Source of the DNA: Rhizobium anhuiense
GTDB lineage: Bacteria > Pseudomonadota > Alphaproteobacteria > Rhizobiales > Rhizobiaceae
Length of the DNA: 64,000 nt
Assembly: GCF_003985145.1 (NCBI RefSeq)
Contig: NZ_ML133523.1
Coordinates: 62,001 to 126,000, forward strand
Direction of reading: 5' to 3'
The notes beneath the pieces were generated by a model. It saw nothing but the letters and a program-made list of their open reading frames with translations. It was not told the origin of the DNA and did not search any database. The stretch's first letter is position 1. Every line of letters starts with the position of its first letter. This document shows, in pieces, positions 45,775 through 53,983 of this stretch. Both the position numbers and the translations under genes were made by a program.

Positions 45775-47292
45775 ATGGACGCTGCCCCCACCCCGCCGGT
45801 CACCCTGGTCATCTTCGGCGCGACGGGCGACCTGACGCGCCGCCTGCTGGTGCCGGCGATCATCAATCTGACGCGCAGCCGCCTCGTCGGCGACGATCTC
45901 CACATTCTCGGCATCGGCATCGAGCCGGGTGACGACGAATTCCTGCGCGGGCGGCTCGACCAATTCCTCAACCATCTCAGCGGCGAAGAGCCGAGGGTCA
46001 AGGACGAAGCATGGGAAAGCCTGCGCCGGCGCATTTCCTATACGTCCGGGGATTTCACCAAGGACGATATTTTCGTCGAGATCGGCAAGCGGCTGGGGCC
46101 GAATGCCAATGCCGCCTTCTATCTCGCGGTGCCGCCATCCTTTTTCGGCACGATCGTCGAGAAGCTCGCCGCTCACGGGCTGACCGATGAAAGCGACGGC
46201 ATTTTCCGCCGCGTCGCCATCGAGAAGCCGTTCGGGACCGATCTCGCCTCGGCGCAGGCGCTGAATGCACAGATCCTCGCCCAGATTGAAGAAAGCCAAG
46301 TCTACCGGCTCGACCACTTCCTCGGCAAGGAGACGGTGCAGAACCTGATGACGGCGCGCTTCGCCAATATGATGATCGAGTCTTTGTGGAACAGCCGCTA
46401 TATCGATCATGTGCAGATCACCGCCGCCGAGATCGTCGATGTCGGCAGCCGCGGCAAATTCTACGACGCAACCGGCGCGCTGCGCGACATGGTGCCGAAC
46501 CATCTCTTCCAGCTGCTGGCGATGATCGCCATGGAGCCGCCGAACAGCTTCGATGCCGAAGCGATCCGCAACGAGAAGAGCAAGGTGCTGAAGGCGCTGC
46601 GCATCTACACGCCGGAGGAGGCCAAGACGCATGGCGTGCGCGGCGCCTATGCCGCAGGTCCGCTCAATGGTGCTGAACTTCCGGCCTATCGCGACACCAA
46701 GGACGTTTCGTCCGACAGCAGGACCGAGACCTTCGTGGCACTGAAGCTCTATGCCGATACCTGGCGCTGGGCCGGCGTGCCCTTCTATCTGAGAACCGGC
46801 AAGGCGCTGACGGCGCGCGACACCGAGATCGTCATCACCTTTCAGCCGGTTCCCTTCGCGCAGTTTCGCGAGACCGACGTCAAGCGCCGCCTGCCGCCGA
46901 ACCGGCTGGTGATCCAGGTGCAGCCGGACGAAGGCATGAGCATGGAAATCTCGATCAAGTCGCCGGGGCTTTCCGTCGATACCGTGCCGGTCTCTCTCGA
47001 TTTCCGCTATGCGGACAAATTCGATATCGCCAAGACGACCGGCTATGAATCACTGCTCTACGATCTCTTCATCGGCGACCAGACGCTGTTCCAGCGTGCC
47101 GACGGCATCGAGGCAGGATGGGCGGCGGTGCAGCCCTTCCTCGATATCTGGGCTAGGGATCAGAGCGTGCCCGACGCTTACGCGCCGGGCAGCATGGGAC
47201 CGGCCTCAGCCGACGAATTGATCCAGCGCGACAGGCGAGAGTGGCATGAACTCGGCGTCATTCTGCATCACGACAAGAAGGACGGCAAATAG
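45775..47292 (+). CDS. zwf: glucose-6-phosphate 1-dehydrogenase
   Basis: 505 residues. NADP site near the start: VIFGATGDLTRRLLVPAI. The substrate signature RLDHFLGKE (RxDHYLGKE in most members) and EKPFGTDLASA are clear. First enzyme of the oxidative pentose phosphate and Entner-Doudoroff routes. It lies apart from pgl and edd, unlike the usual rhizobial zwf-pgl-edd cluster, so this may be a second, stand-alone copy; the GFP-to-RLDHF Phe variant (F for Y) is also notable. CAAGGAG precedes the ATG. Confidence 0.93.
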   Translation: MDAAPTPPVTLVIFGATGDLTRRLLVPAIINLTRSRLVGDDLHILGIGIEPGDDEFLRGRLDQFLNHLSGEEPRVKDEAWESLRRRISYTSGDFTKDDIFVEIGKRLGPNANAAFYLAVPPSFFGTIVEKLAAHGLTDESDGIFRRVAIEKPFGTDLASAQALNAQILAQIEESQVYRLDHFLGKETVQNLMTARFANMMIESLWNSRYIDHVQITAAEIVDVGSRGKFYDATGALRDMVPNHLFQLLAMIAMEPPNSFDAEAIRNEKSKVLKALRIYTPEEAKTHGVRGAYAAGPLNGAELPAYRDTKDVSSDSRTETFVALKLYADTWRWAGVPFYLRTGKALTARDTEIVITFQPVPFAQFRETDVKRRLPPNRLVIQVQPDEGMSMEISIKSPGLSVDTVPVSLDFRYADKFDIAKTTGYESLLYDLFIGDQTLFQRADGIEAGWAAVQPFLDIWARDQSVPDAYAPGSMGPASADELIQRDRREWHELGVILHHDKKDGK

Positions 47293-47307
47293 CGCCCTCC
47301 CCTGATG

Positions 47308-47631
47308 TTACTGATTTCCCTCGTCACGGCATGCGGCGCTGACCGAGGCGCCGCTGTTGCCGCCTTCGGTGGCCAGCGCTCCGCGCGCCTTGCGCGGCGG
47401 GCAGCGCGCCCAGTCGACGGGGCCGCTGACTGGCTCATTGTCGATGCTGCCGGTTTCGATTGAGTCGAGCGGGATTATCAGCCCGCTTTGCGTTTCGGCT
47501 CCGGGCGCGGTGCCGAGCGGCGGCGTGCCGTCGATCCGGCCGCTGGCATCCATGCCCATGTTCGACTGGGCAAGAACCGGGGCGGAGAGGCTGAGGAGAG
47601 CGATCGAGGCTGCTGCAATAAACCTGCGCAT
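47308..47631 (-). CDS. exported hypothetical protein
   Basis: 107 residues. Signal peptide MRRFIAAASIALLSLSAPVLA, then a Gly/Asp/Ser-rich mature part of about 85 residues with two Cys (WARCPPRKARG and SAACRDEGNQ). Not assigned to a family. It is convergent with zwf, 15 bp apart. Start 47631 is at the signal peptide; upstream codons in frame are not used. Confidence 0.7.
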   Translation of the reverse strand: MRRFIAAASIALLSLSAPVLAQSNMGMDASGRIDGTPPLGTAPGAETQSGLIIPLDSIETGSIDNEPVSGPVDWARCPPRKARGALATEGGNSGASVSAACRDEGNQ

Positions 47632-47763
47632 GATGCTATTCCTTCTGGTTTCATCGATGCGACAGAAACAGCAGGACGACCTCATTGTTCCCCCCGGAAG
47701 CGGGCACTGGCGATCAAAGTTTGGCGATCGGGATATCAGTCCTCTAAACTGGCGATATCAGGC

Positions 47764-48219
47764 TCAGTCTCGCCAGCGCGACAGCAGTCTTTCGAGACCT
47801 GTCGGATAAAGATCGATGCCGGCCTCGCGCAGCCTGTCGCGGCCGAACCAGCGCGCCGTCGCCGCCGTCTCATCGAGTTCGGAATAGCGGATTTCGTCGC
47901 GCTCATAGAGGCTTTCATCGGCCAGTTCGATATCGGCGGCGAAGATATATTCGTGGCCGGTCGCGCCATGATGCTCGTAGATGTTTTCAAGCAGATGCCA
48001 GGGGCCAACGACGCGGATCGCCGTTTCGAGCTCCTCCTGGAATTCGCGGTGCAGGGCCTCTTCGCGGCTCTCGCCGAATTCGATGGCGCCGCCGAGCGGG
48101 CGAACGCCCTTGATACGGCCACTGTCATCCTCCACTTCGGCGGCGAGCAGTTGGTCTTTCCGCCAGGCGAGGCCGATCACCTTCACCCTGATCTGCTGCG
48201 ACGGGCGCCAGACGGTCAT
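47764..48219 (-). CDS. NUDIX hydrolase
   Basis: 151 residues. The Nudix box is complete: GGAIEFGESREEALHREFQEELET (G-x5-E-x7-REUxEExxT). It hydrolyses a nucleoside diphosphate linked to another moiety, using Mg2+. ATG 48219 with AAGGAGAG upstream is better supported than the ATG 15 bases earlier. The substrate is not evident from the sequence or the neighbours. Confidence 0.9.
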   Translation of the reverse strand: MTVWRPSQQIRVKVIGLAWRKDQLLAAEVEDDSGRIKGVRPLGGAIEFGESREEALHREFQEELETAIRVVGPWHLLENIYEHHGATGHEYIFAADIELADESLYERDEIRYSELDETAATARWFGRDRLREAGIDLYPTGLERLLSRWRD

Positions 48220-48332
48220 CTGCTCTCCTTCCATTCATTGGGCAGCCAGTGGACAGCGCTTGCTTCAGCCAGTGCTTCCGGCGCAAGAATATAAGCCCCG
48301 CGACAACGCGAGGCTCCTGCCGATCAATCGTC

Positions 48333-48725
48333 TTAGACGAACTGGCTGAGGCCGGGGACGGAAGCGACGACCTCGTCGACCACCTCTTCGCCGGCATATT
48401 GCTTGGCGATGGCGATGGTTTCCTTGGCAAGCGAGGTGATCTCGCCCATGCCGAGGCCTTCGCCCATCAGCTGCTGGCCAAGGCCCATGATGCCGCCGCC
48501 GCCGAGCGAGCTCATCAGCCCGCCGAGCAGGCCGCCGCCGCCGGCACCTGCCCCATTGAACTGGGCGACGAGATCGGCGCCGCCGGGGATCGCTTCGATC
48601 ATCTTGGCGACCGGACCATCGGCAGCCTCGCGCTGCAGGAAGCCGAGCATCATGCCGAGCGCCTTTTCGGCCAAGTCGGGCGCAATACCCACGCGATCGG
48701 CGATCTGGGTCACAATTTCATTCAT
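48333..48725 (-). CDS. small Gly-rich protein, DUF2267/DUF2780-like
   Basis: 130 residues. Two helical parts: IVTQIADRVGIAPDLAEKALGMMLGFLQREA, where the spacing recalls DUF2267/DUF2780-type helical folds, and a C-terminal AKETIAIAKQYAGEEVVDEVVASVPGL. A long Gly-rich linker (GAGAGGGGLLGGLMSSLGGGGIMG) joins them. No signal peptide. The family assignment is uncertain. CAGGAGG precedes the ATG. Its promoter region holds a perfect TTGACGTTAACGTCAA palindrome. Confidence 0.75.
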   Translation of the reverse strand: MNEIVTQIADRVGIAPDLAEKALGMMLGFLQREAADGPVAKMIEAIPGGADLVAQFNGAGAGGGGLLGGLMSSLGGGGIMGLGQQLMGEGLGMGEITSLAKETIAIAKQYAGEEVVDEVVASVPGLSQFV

Positions 48726-48743
48726 CGTCAGCCTCCTGTTATT

Positions 48744-48759
48744 TTGACGTTAACGTCAA
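48744..48759. promoter_or_regulatory. perfect palindrome, MerR-family-like operator
   Basis: TTGACGTTAACGTCAA is a 16-bp perfect palindrome, with a second partial half CGTTAA directly after, 19-34 bases upstream of the small Gly-rich gene. The core resembles operator sequences of MerR-family regulators such as LiuR (TTGACGTT-like, with ACGTNAA). No MerR gene is in the window. Confidence 0.55.
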
Positions 48760-48957
48760 CGTTAATGGAAATTCCACAGGAACTCAAGCCGGCCTCTCCG
48801 CGGGGGGCACTTTGTCCGGTTTTGCTTTTAATGCAAACAGTTGTCCGCATCCATCTCCCTGCTTATAACAGGGAAACGATGGTTCGATGAAGGCGGCGGG
48901 AGAGAACACCGAGCCTTCTGACATAAATGGCGGCAAAGCCCGAAGGGAGCATTCCGA

Positions 48958-50520
48958 ATGATCGAGGAAGGCAAGATTTTCATCGGCGCGAGCCGCAATC
49001 CCGATGACAGCATCAACAAGCCGGAATATCTCGACCTGAAGTTCGGCAACCGCCACGGCCTCGTCACCGGCGCCACCGGCACCGGCAAGACGGTGACGCT
49101 GCAGGTGCTCGCCGAAGGCTTTTCGCGGGCCGGCGTTCCGGTCTTTGCGGCCGATATCAAGGGCGATCTTTCCGGCATCGCCGCCAAGGGCGAGCCCAAG
49201 GATTTCCTGACGAAGCGCGCCGAGCAGATCGGTTTCACCGATTATGAATTCGATCAGTTTCCGGTGATCTTCTGGGATCTGTTCGGCGAGAAGGGCCACC
49301 GGGTGCGCACCACCATCGCCGAGATGGGACCGTTGCTGCTCGCCCGCCTGATGGATGCCTCCGAACCGCAGGAAGGCGTCATCAACATCGCCTTCAAGAT
49401 CGCCGACCAGGGCGGGCTGCCGCTGCTCGACCTCAAGGATTTCAGCTCGCTGCTCAACTATATGGGCGAAAACGCCAGCGAACTTTCCAACCAGTACGGC
49501 CTGATCTCCAAGGCCTCGGTCGGCTCGATCCAGCGGGCGCTGCTCGTTCTCGAACAGCAGGGTGCGGAGCACTTCTTCGGCGAACCGGCGCTGAAGATCT
49601 CCGACATCATGCGCACCAGCAATAATGGCTATGGCCAAATCTCGGTGCTCGCCGCCGACAAGCTGATGATGAACCCGCGGCTCTACGCCACCTTCCTGCT
49701 CTGGCTGCTCTCGGAGCTCTTCGAGGAGTTGCCCGAGGTGGGCGATCCGGAAAAGCCGAAGCTCGTCTTCTTCTTCGACGAGGCGCATCTGCTCTTCAAT
49801 GACGCACCGAAGGTACTGACCGAACGCGTCGAACAGGTCGTGCGACTGATCCGCTCCAAGGGTGTCGGCGTCTATTTCGTCACGCAGAATCCGCTCGACG
49901 TGCCGGAAACGGTGCTCGCCCAACTCGGCAACCGGGCGCAGCATGCATTGCGCGCCTATTCGCCGCGCGAACAGAAGGCGGTGAGGACGGCGGCCGATAC
50001 CTTCCGTGCGAATCCGGCCTTCGATTGCGCCACCGTCATCACCAATCTCGGCACCGGCGAGGCGCTGGTCTCGACGCTGGAAGCCAAGGGCGCGCCGTCG
50101 ATCGTCGAGCGCACGCTGATCCGCCCGCCGTCGGGCCGCGTCGGCCCGGTGACGGATGCCGAGCGCCAGCAGATCATGGACAGAAGCCCGGTTCTCGGCG
50201 TCTATGACGAGGATATCGACCGCGAATCCGCCTTCGAGCTGCTGGCGGCGCGGGCAAAGAAGGCGGCGGATGCCGATGCTGCCAAGCGGGCGCAGGAAGA
50301 GGCGCCTCAGCAGGGCAGCACGACCTCCGGCTGGAGCCTGCCGGGTTTCGGCGGCGGCAATGACGACGATAACCAGGGCCGCGGCCAATCGCGCGGCCGG
50401 GCTTCCGGCTACCAGCGCGAAACGGTGGTGGAAGCGGCGATGAAGAGTGTGGCGCGCACGGTGGCGACGCAGGTCGGCCGGGCGCTGGTGCGCGGAATAT
50501 TGGGGAGCTTGAAGCGGTAG
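48958..50520 (+). CDS. HerA-like P-loop ATPase, DUF853 family (YjgR-like)
   Basis: 520 residues. Walker A is TGATGTGKTVTLQVLAEGFS and Walker B lies in KLVFFFDEAHLLF. An Arg-rich sensor region follows. The Gln/Gly-rich linker near residue 460 (SGWSLPGFGGGNDDDNQGRGQSRGR) precedes a short basic C-terminus. DUF853 proteins are HerA-type ATPases of unknown role, often thought to act on DNA or protein. AAGGGAG precedes the ATG. The nearest genes do not form a clear operon with it. Confidence 0.88.
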   Translation: MIEEGKIFIGASRNPDDSINKPEYLDLKFGNRHGLVTGATGTGKTVTLQVLAEGFSRAGVPVFAADIKGDLSGIAAKGEPKDFLTKRAEQIGFTDYEFDQFPVIFWDLFGEKGHRVRTTIAEMGPLLLARLMDASEPQEGVINIAFKIADQGGLPLLDLKDFSSLLNYMGENASELSNQYGLISKASVGSIQRALLVLEQQGAEHFFGEPALKISDIMRTSNNGYGQISVLAADKLMMNPRLYATFLLWLLSELFEELPEVGDPEKPKLVFFFDEAHLLFNDAPKVLTERVEQVVRLIRSKGVGVYFVTQNPLDVPETVLAQLGNRAQHALRAYSPREQKAVRTAADTFRANPAFDCATVITNLGTGEALVSTLEAKGAPSIVERTLIRPPSGRVGPVTDAERQQIMDRSPVLGVYDEDIDRESAFELLAARAKKAADADAAKRAQEEAPQQGSTTSGWSLPGFGGGNDDDNQGRGQSRGRASGYQRETVVEAAMKSVARTVATQVGRALVRGILGSLKR

Positions 50521-50529
50521 GTTTGCGGC

Positions 50530-50680
50530 GCGCCGTAAGCCCCTCATCCGCCTGCCGGCACCTTCTCCCCGCTCGCGGGGAGAAGGGGGATGGCCGCAAC
50601 CTCTCCGTCCCCACCAACCTTTCGCAGGGCACGTCCCCTCGCCCCGTTTACGGGGTGAGGGGTAATCACCCGACGAAGCC
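50530..50680. repeat. RIME-like intergenic element (copy 4)
   Basis: CCCCTCATCCGCCTGCCGGCACC at 50540, CTTCTCCCCGCTCGCGGGGAGAAG at 50562-50585, and CCCCGTTTACGGGGTGAGGGG at 50640-50660. It occupies most of the 320 bp between the DUF853 and ABC-F genes; the remaining 160 bp hold the ABC-F leader and nothing else I recognise. Confidence 0.8.
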
Positions 50681-50840
50681 GGCCAAGGAAAGCGGGCGGT
50701 CAGTTGGCTCTTTGCCTTGAACCTTCCGCCTTTCTTCCCTAAATTCCCCGCCATCGATCATTTCAACAGGATGTGTGCCGCAATGGATTTCAACTCGATC
50801 GCAACGCCAGTTCGCCTTGCCAACGAGGAAATCCACATCC

Positions 50841-52433
50841 ATGCCTGCATCCATCACCCTCTCCCAGATTTCATGGTCCGCGCCTGACGGGCGGCCGCTT
50901 TTTTCCAATCTCGACCTCAGCATCGGGTCGGAGCGCACCGGTCTTGTCGGGCGCAACGGCGTCGGCAAGACGACGCTGCTGAAGCTCGTCTGCGGCGATA
51001 TCCAGCCGCACTCGGGGACAATATCCGTCAGCGGCAGCCTCGGCGTGCTGCGGCAGAGCGTTCAGGTGGCGTCTGACGAGACGGTCGGCGATCTCTTCGG
51101 CGTCACCGATGCGCTGGCTATTCTGCATCGTGCCGAAGCCGGCGAGGCGACGGTCGACGAGCTGGCATCGGCCGACTGGACGTTGGAGGCGCGCATGGCC
51201 GCAGCGCTCAATCGCACCGGCCTCGACGTGGTCGCGCAGACCCCGCTTGCGGCACTCTCGGGCGGGCAGCGCACACGTGCCGGGCTTGCGGCGCTTGTTT
51301 TCACCGAACCGGATTTCCTGCTGCTCGACGAACCCACAAACAATCTCGATCGCGATGGCCGCGAGGCGGTGATCGGCCTGATTTCAGGCTGGCGGGCCGG
51401 CGCCATCATCGTCAGCCATGACCGGGAATTGCTTGAAAGCGTCGATGCGATCGTCGAACTGACCTCGCTCAGCGCCACGCGCTATGGCGGCAACTGGAGC
51501 CATTATCGCGAGCGCAAGGCGCTCGAGCTTGCGGCGGCACAACATGATCTCACTGAAGCCGATAAACGCGTGGCCGAGGTGGCGCGGAAGGCGCAGGCGA
51601 CGGTGGAGCGTCAGGCGCACAGGGACAGTACCGGGCGGAAGATGGCCGCCAAGGGCGGCATACCGCGCATCATGCTCGGTGGCATGAAGGAGCGGAGCGA
51701 AACGACGGGCGGCGACAATGCGCGGCTTGCCGAACGGCGGCGCGCCCAGGCGCTGGAAGAGGCAAAGGCGGCGCGCGAAAAGATCGAGATCCTGCAACCC
51801 TTGTCGGTCACCTTGCCGCCGACCGGGCTGCCCGCCAGCAAGATCGTGCTCAGGATGGATGACGTGACATCGGGCTACCAGCCGGGTGATCCCGTCATCC
51901 GCGATCTCTCCTTCGACGTGACGGGGCCGGAACGGATCGCCGTCACCGGCCCCAACGGCTCGGGCAAGACCACCTTGCTGGCGCTCATCACCGGCGAACT
52001 GGAACCCTGGGCCGGCACCGTCGCCGTCATGACCGCTTTCACGATACTCGATCAGAAGGTCAGCCTGCTCGACCCCTCGGCCTCGATCCGCGACAATTTC
52101 CGCCGGATCAATCCGCTTTCCGATGAAAACACTTGCCGGGCGGCCCTTGCCCGCTTCATGTTCAGGGCGGATGCGGCGCTGCAGACCGTCTCGACGCTGA
52201 GCGGCGGGCAATTGCTGCGCGCCGGCCTTGCCTGCGTCCTGGGCTCAGCACCGCCGCCGCTCCTGATCCTCGACGAGCCGACCAATCATCTCGACATCGA
52301 CTCGATTGCTGCGGTTGAGGCCGGACTGCGCGCTTATGACGGGGCGCTGCTGGTGGTCAGCCATGACGAGACGTTTCTCGAGAGTATCGGGATAGAGCAG
52401 CGGCTGGAGTTACCGGGTGATGGGGTTAAGTGA
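50841..52433 (+). CDS. ABC-F family ATP-binding protein (first of two in the window)
   Basis: 530 residues, two nucleotide-binding domains and no membrane part. Domain 1: [40 protein letters not shown]. Domain 2: [40 protein letters not shown]. The linker is charged. ABC-F proteins act on ribosomes or translation factors, some giving antibiotic resistance. ATG 50841 begins the first NBD strand (MPASITLSQISWSAPDG); the frame is open to 50775. A diverged second copy of its last ~160 bases occurs at 53327-53484. Confidence 0.9.
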   Translation: MPASITLSQISWSAPDGRPLFSNLDLSIGSERTGLVGRNGVGKTTLLKLVCGDIQPHSGTISVSGSLGVLRQSVQVASDETVGDLFGVTDALAILHRAEAGEATVDELASADWTLEARMAAALNRTGLDVVAQTPLAALSGGQRTRAGLAALVFTEPDFLLLDEPTNNLDRDGREAVIGLISGWRAGAIIVSHDRELLESVDAIVELTSLSATRYGGNWSHYRERKALELAAAQHDLTEADKRVAEVARKAQATVERQAHRDSTGRKMAAKGGIPRIMLGGMKERSETTGGDNARLAERRRAQALEEAKAAREKIEILQPLSVTLPPTGLPASKIVLRMDDVTSGYQPGDPVIRDLSFDVTGPERIAVTGPNGSGKTTLLALITGELEPWAGTVAVMTAFTILDQKVSLLDPSASIRDNFRRINPLSDENTCRAALARFMFRADAALQTVSTLSGGQLLRAGLACVLGSAPPPLLILDEPTNHLDIDSIAAVEAGLRAYDGALLVVSHDETFLESIGIEQRLELPGDGVK

Positions 52434-52659
52434 TTTTAGGGGGGAGCATCGGTGCCTCCCGCCAGCGACGCTCTGACGGCTGCCCTGGGGTATTTTGCCT
52501 TTCGGCCTGCCATCAACTCTTCGCTCAATCTCGATTGCTCCACTAGCCCGTTTCGCCATGAAAGGGCTTCCTGTCGCTAGTTCGAAAGCAATACCCTACT
52601 TGCAAGATATAACGCATTCAACCTATGACAGTCACCGCCGCGGCTTGGAGGAGAAGGGC
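52434..52659. other. leader of the inserted gene
   Basis: Base composition changes at about 52530: the upstream side is typical and the downstream side is more AT-rich. In-frame starts run back to 52495, but the GGAGGAG Shine-Dalgarno supports the ATG at 52660. No inverted repeats or attachment-like sequences are obvious. Confidence 0.4.
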
Positions 52660-53262
52660 ATGACTATGGAAGAGGCGATCGGGCATCGTGCAGCCCAAAA
52701 GTGGAGCCTTTGGAGAAGCGCCAATATTGGCGTTAGCGTTAGCGCTGTCACCTTGTTACTTCAGGTCGCCAATGGTCGAGGCTTTGAACTAGCAAACTAC
52801 GCCCACACTCGGAGTGCGGAAACGATTGGCGCTTTAGGTGGGCAGGTTCTCGCCGCACCACTATTATTTGTTGTGATTGCGGCCATACGAAACGTTTTCA
52901 AAAGGGGGCAAGCTAAGTCGAACGCAAGTGCCATTCGGGGGGCAATCACGTTCGCGGCGCTCTTTGTCACAATTTTCGCCGGCCTTTTTACCTACGGAGA
53001 GTTTGTGTTCTCTCGCGATGAAGCAATCGGTGGCGAAGCGCGAAAATCATTCATAGCTGACACCCAGTTTGCGTGCGTTCAGAAGCAGGCCTCACTCAAC
53101 CAAGCTATTACCCAGCAGCAAATCCAAACCTATTGCACCTGTTTGACCGAGAAGATGGCCGACATCACGACGTACAAACAATTGGGCACTGAACTGACTG
53201 CCAAAGCCCTTGCGGACCTGCAGCAAAAGGTTGGAGCAATAAGTAACCTTTGCCGCCAATGA
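52660..53262 (+). CDS. membrane protein with C-terminal Cys-rich domain, probably acquired
   Basis: 200 residues. Two or three membrane segments near residues 22-40 (ANIGVSVSAVTLLLQVA), 65-80 (VLAAPLLFVVIAAI) and 95-118 (ITFAALFVTIFAGLFTYGEFVF), then a soluble part with Cys at FACVQKQ, YCTCLTEK and SNLCRQ. The spacing C-x(~23)-YCxC-x(~40)-C suggests two disulphides. Not recognised as a named family. It has clearly lower GC and different codon use (ATA, CTA, TTA) from its neighbours. GGAGGAG precedes the ATG. It sits between the ABC-F gene and a duplicate of that gene's 3' end. Confidence 0.75.
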   Translation: MTMEEAIGHRAAQKWSLWRSANIGVSVSAVTLLLQVANGRGFELANYAHTRSAETIGALGGQVLAAPLLFVVIAAIRNVFKRGQAKSNASAIRGAITFAALFVTIFAGLFTYGEFVFSRDEAIGGEARKSFIADTQFACVQKQASLNQAITQQQIQTYCTCLTEKMADITTYKQLGTELTAKALADLQQKVGAISNLCRQ

Positions 53263-53326
53263 CTTCTGAACGGCCCAATTCTGGTGCAGATATGGTGAGC
53301 CATTGCGACACTTCTGGTCACGATGA

Positions 53327-53505
53327 CGCTCCTGATCCTCGACGAGCCGACCAACAATCTCGACATCGACTCGATATCAGCGGTCGAGGCCGCGCTGCGC
53401 GCTTATGACGGGGCGCTGCTCCTCGTCAGCCACGACGAGACCTTTCTCAGGAGCATCGGGATAACGCGGCGGCTGGAGCTGACTGCCGCTGGGCTGAGTG
53501 GATAA
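53327..53505 (+). pseudogene. fragment: diverged duplicate of the ABC-F C-terminus
   Basis: [51 protein letters not shown] aligns with the last 55 residues of the ABC-F gene ([23 protein letters not shown]...). The first ~28 bases are identical to 52258-52285, and the remainder about 80-85% identical. No Walker A is present, so it cannot work as an ATPase. It is the remnant of an ABC-F gene end, separated from the complete gene by the inserted membrane-protein gene. Confidence 0.75.
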
Positions 53506-53983
53506 ATCAGGAATTGGCGGGTAGACGCGGTGTTAAATCCAGCCCTTTGAAGCACCATCACGACCTCAGCCAAGACAGCCGAGCTTCTGGTTCGCGTGAT
53601 GTTTGCCTTACAAGATCTGTGTCTTGGCTATCCTGGTCTCCACTCTCCTGTCCAATTCGCGTCGATTAAAGCTGGCGCATTTCTTCACGCAAAATTTTAT
53701 TAACCAATACAATGGTTTGCTCCAATTGCCAAAAGACGCGATCCACTAGGAGCTTTCTGGTGGCCCGTGAGCGAGGGAACATGTCGGCGAAATGACATCG
53801 TCGACAGAGGCGCTCATTTTCACCCGATTGAAGGGCCACCTGAGATCAACGCCGCCCAAGCGTTGGCCGAGAGCATCGCTATTTCACAGGCATGAATGCC
53901 TATTCACCGGTTTTCGCCATCCGCGGAAGACGATCCTTTGCGCTTGGCTGCAAGCGAATATTACAGCAATTTAAGGAGTTGAT
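53506..53983. other. 480-bp region before the MCP gene
   Basis: No convincing gene. It is more AT-rich than the average for this window, especially around 53640-53710. The small frame 53792-53974 has no motifs. Only the last 20 bases are clear, giving AAGGAG for the MCP gene. Possible remnant of the inserted DNA. Confidence 0.4.

Noticed and set aside
48784..50754. 656-codon open frame on the minus strand opposite the DUF853 gene
   Set aside because: The plus-strand gene has clear Walker motifs. The opposite frame is rich in Arg/Gly/Glu with no motif, an artefact of GC-rich codon bias.
53792..53974. 60-codon frame before the MCP gene
   Set aside because: No motif, no ribosome site, and mixed composition.
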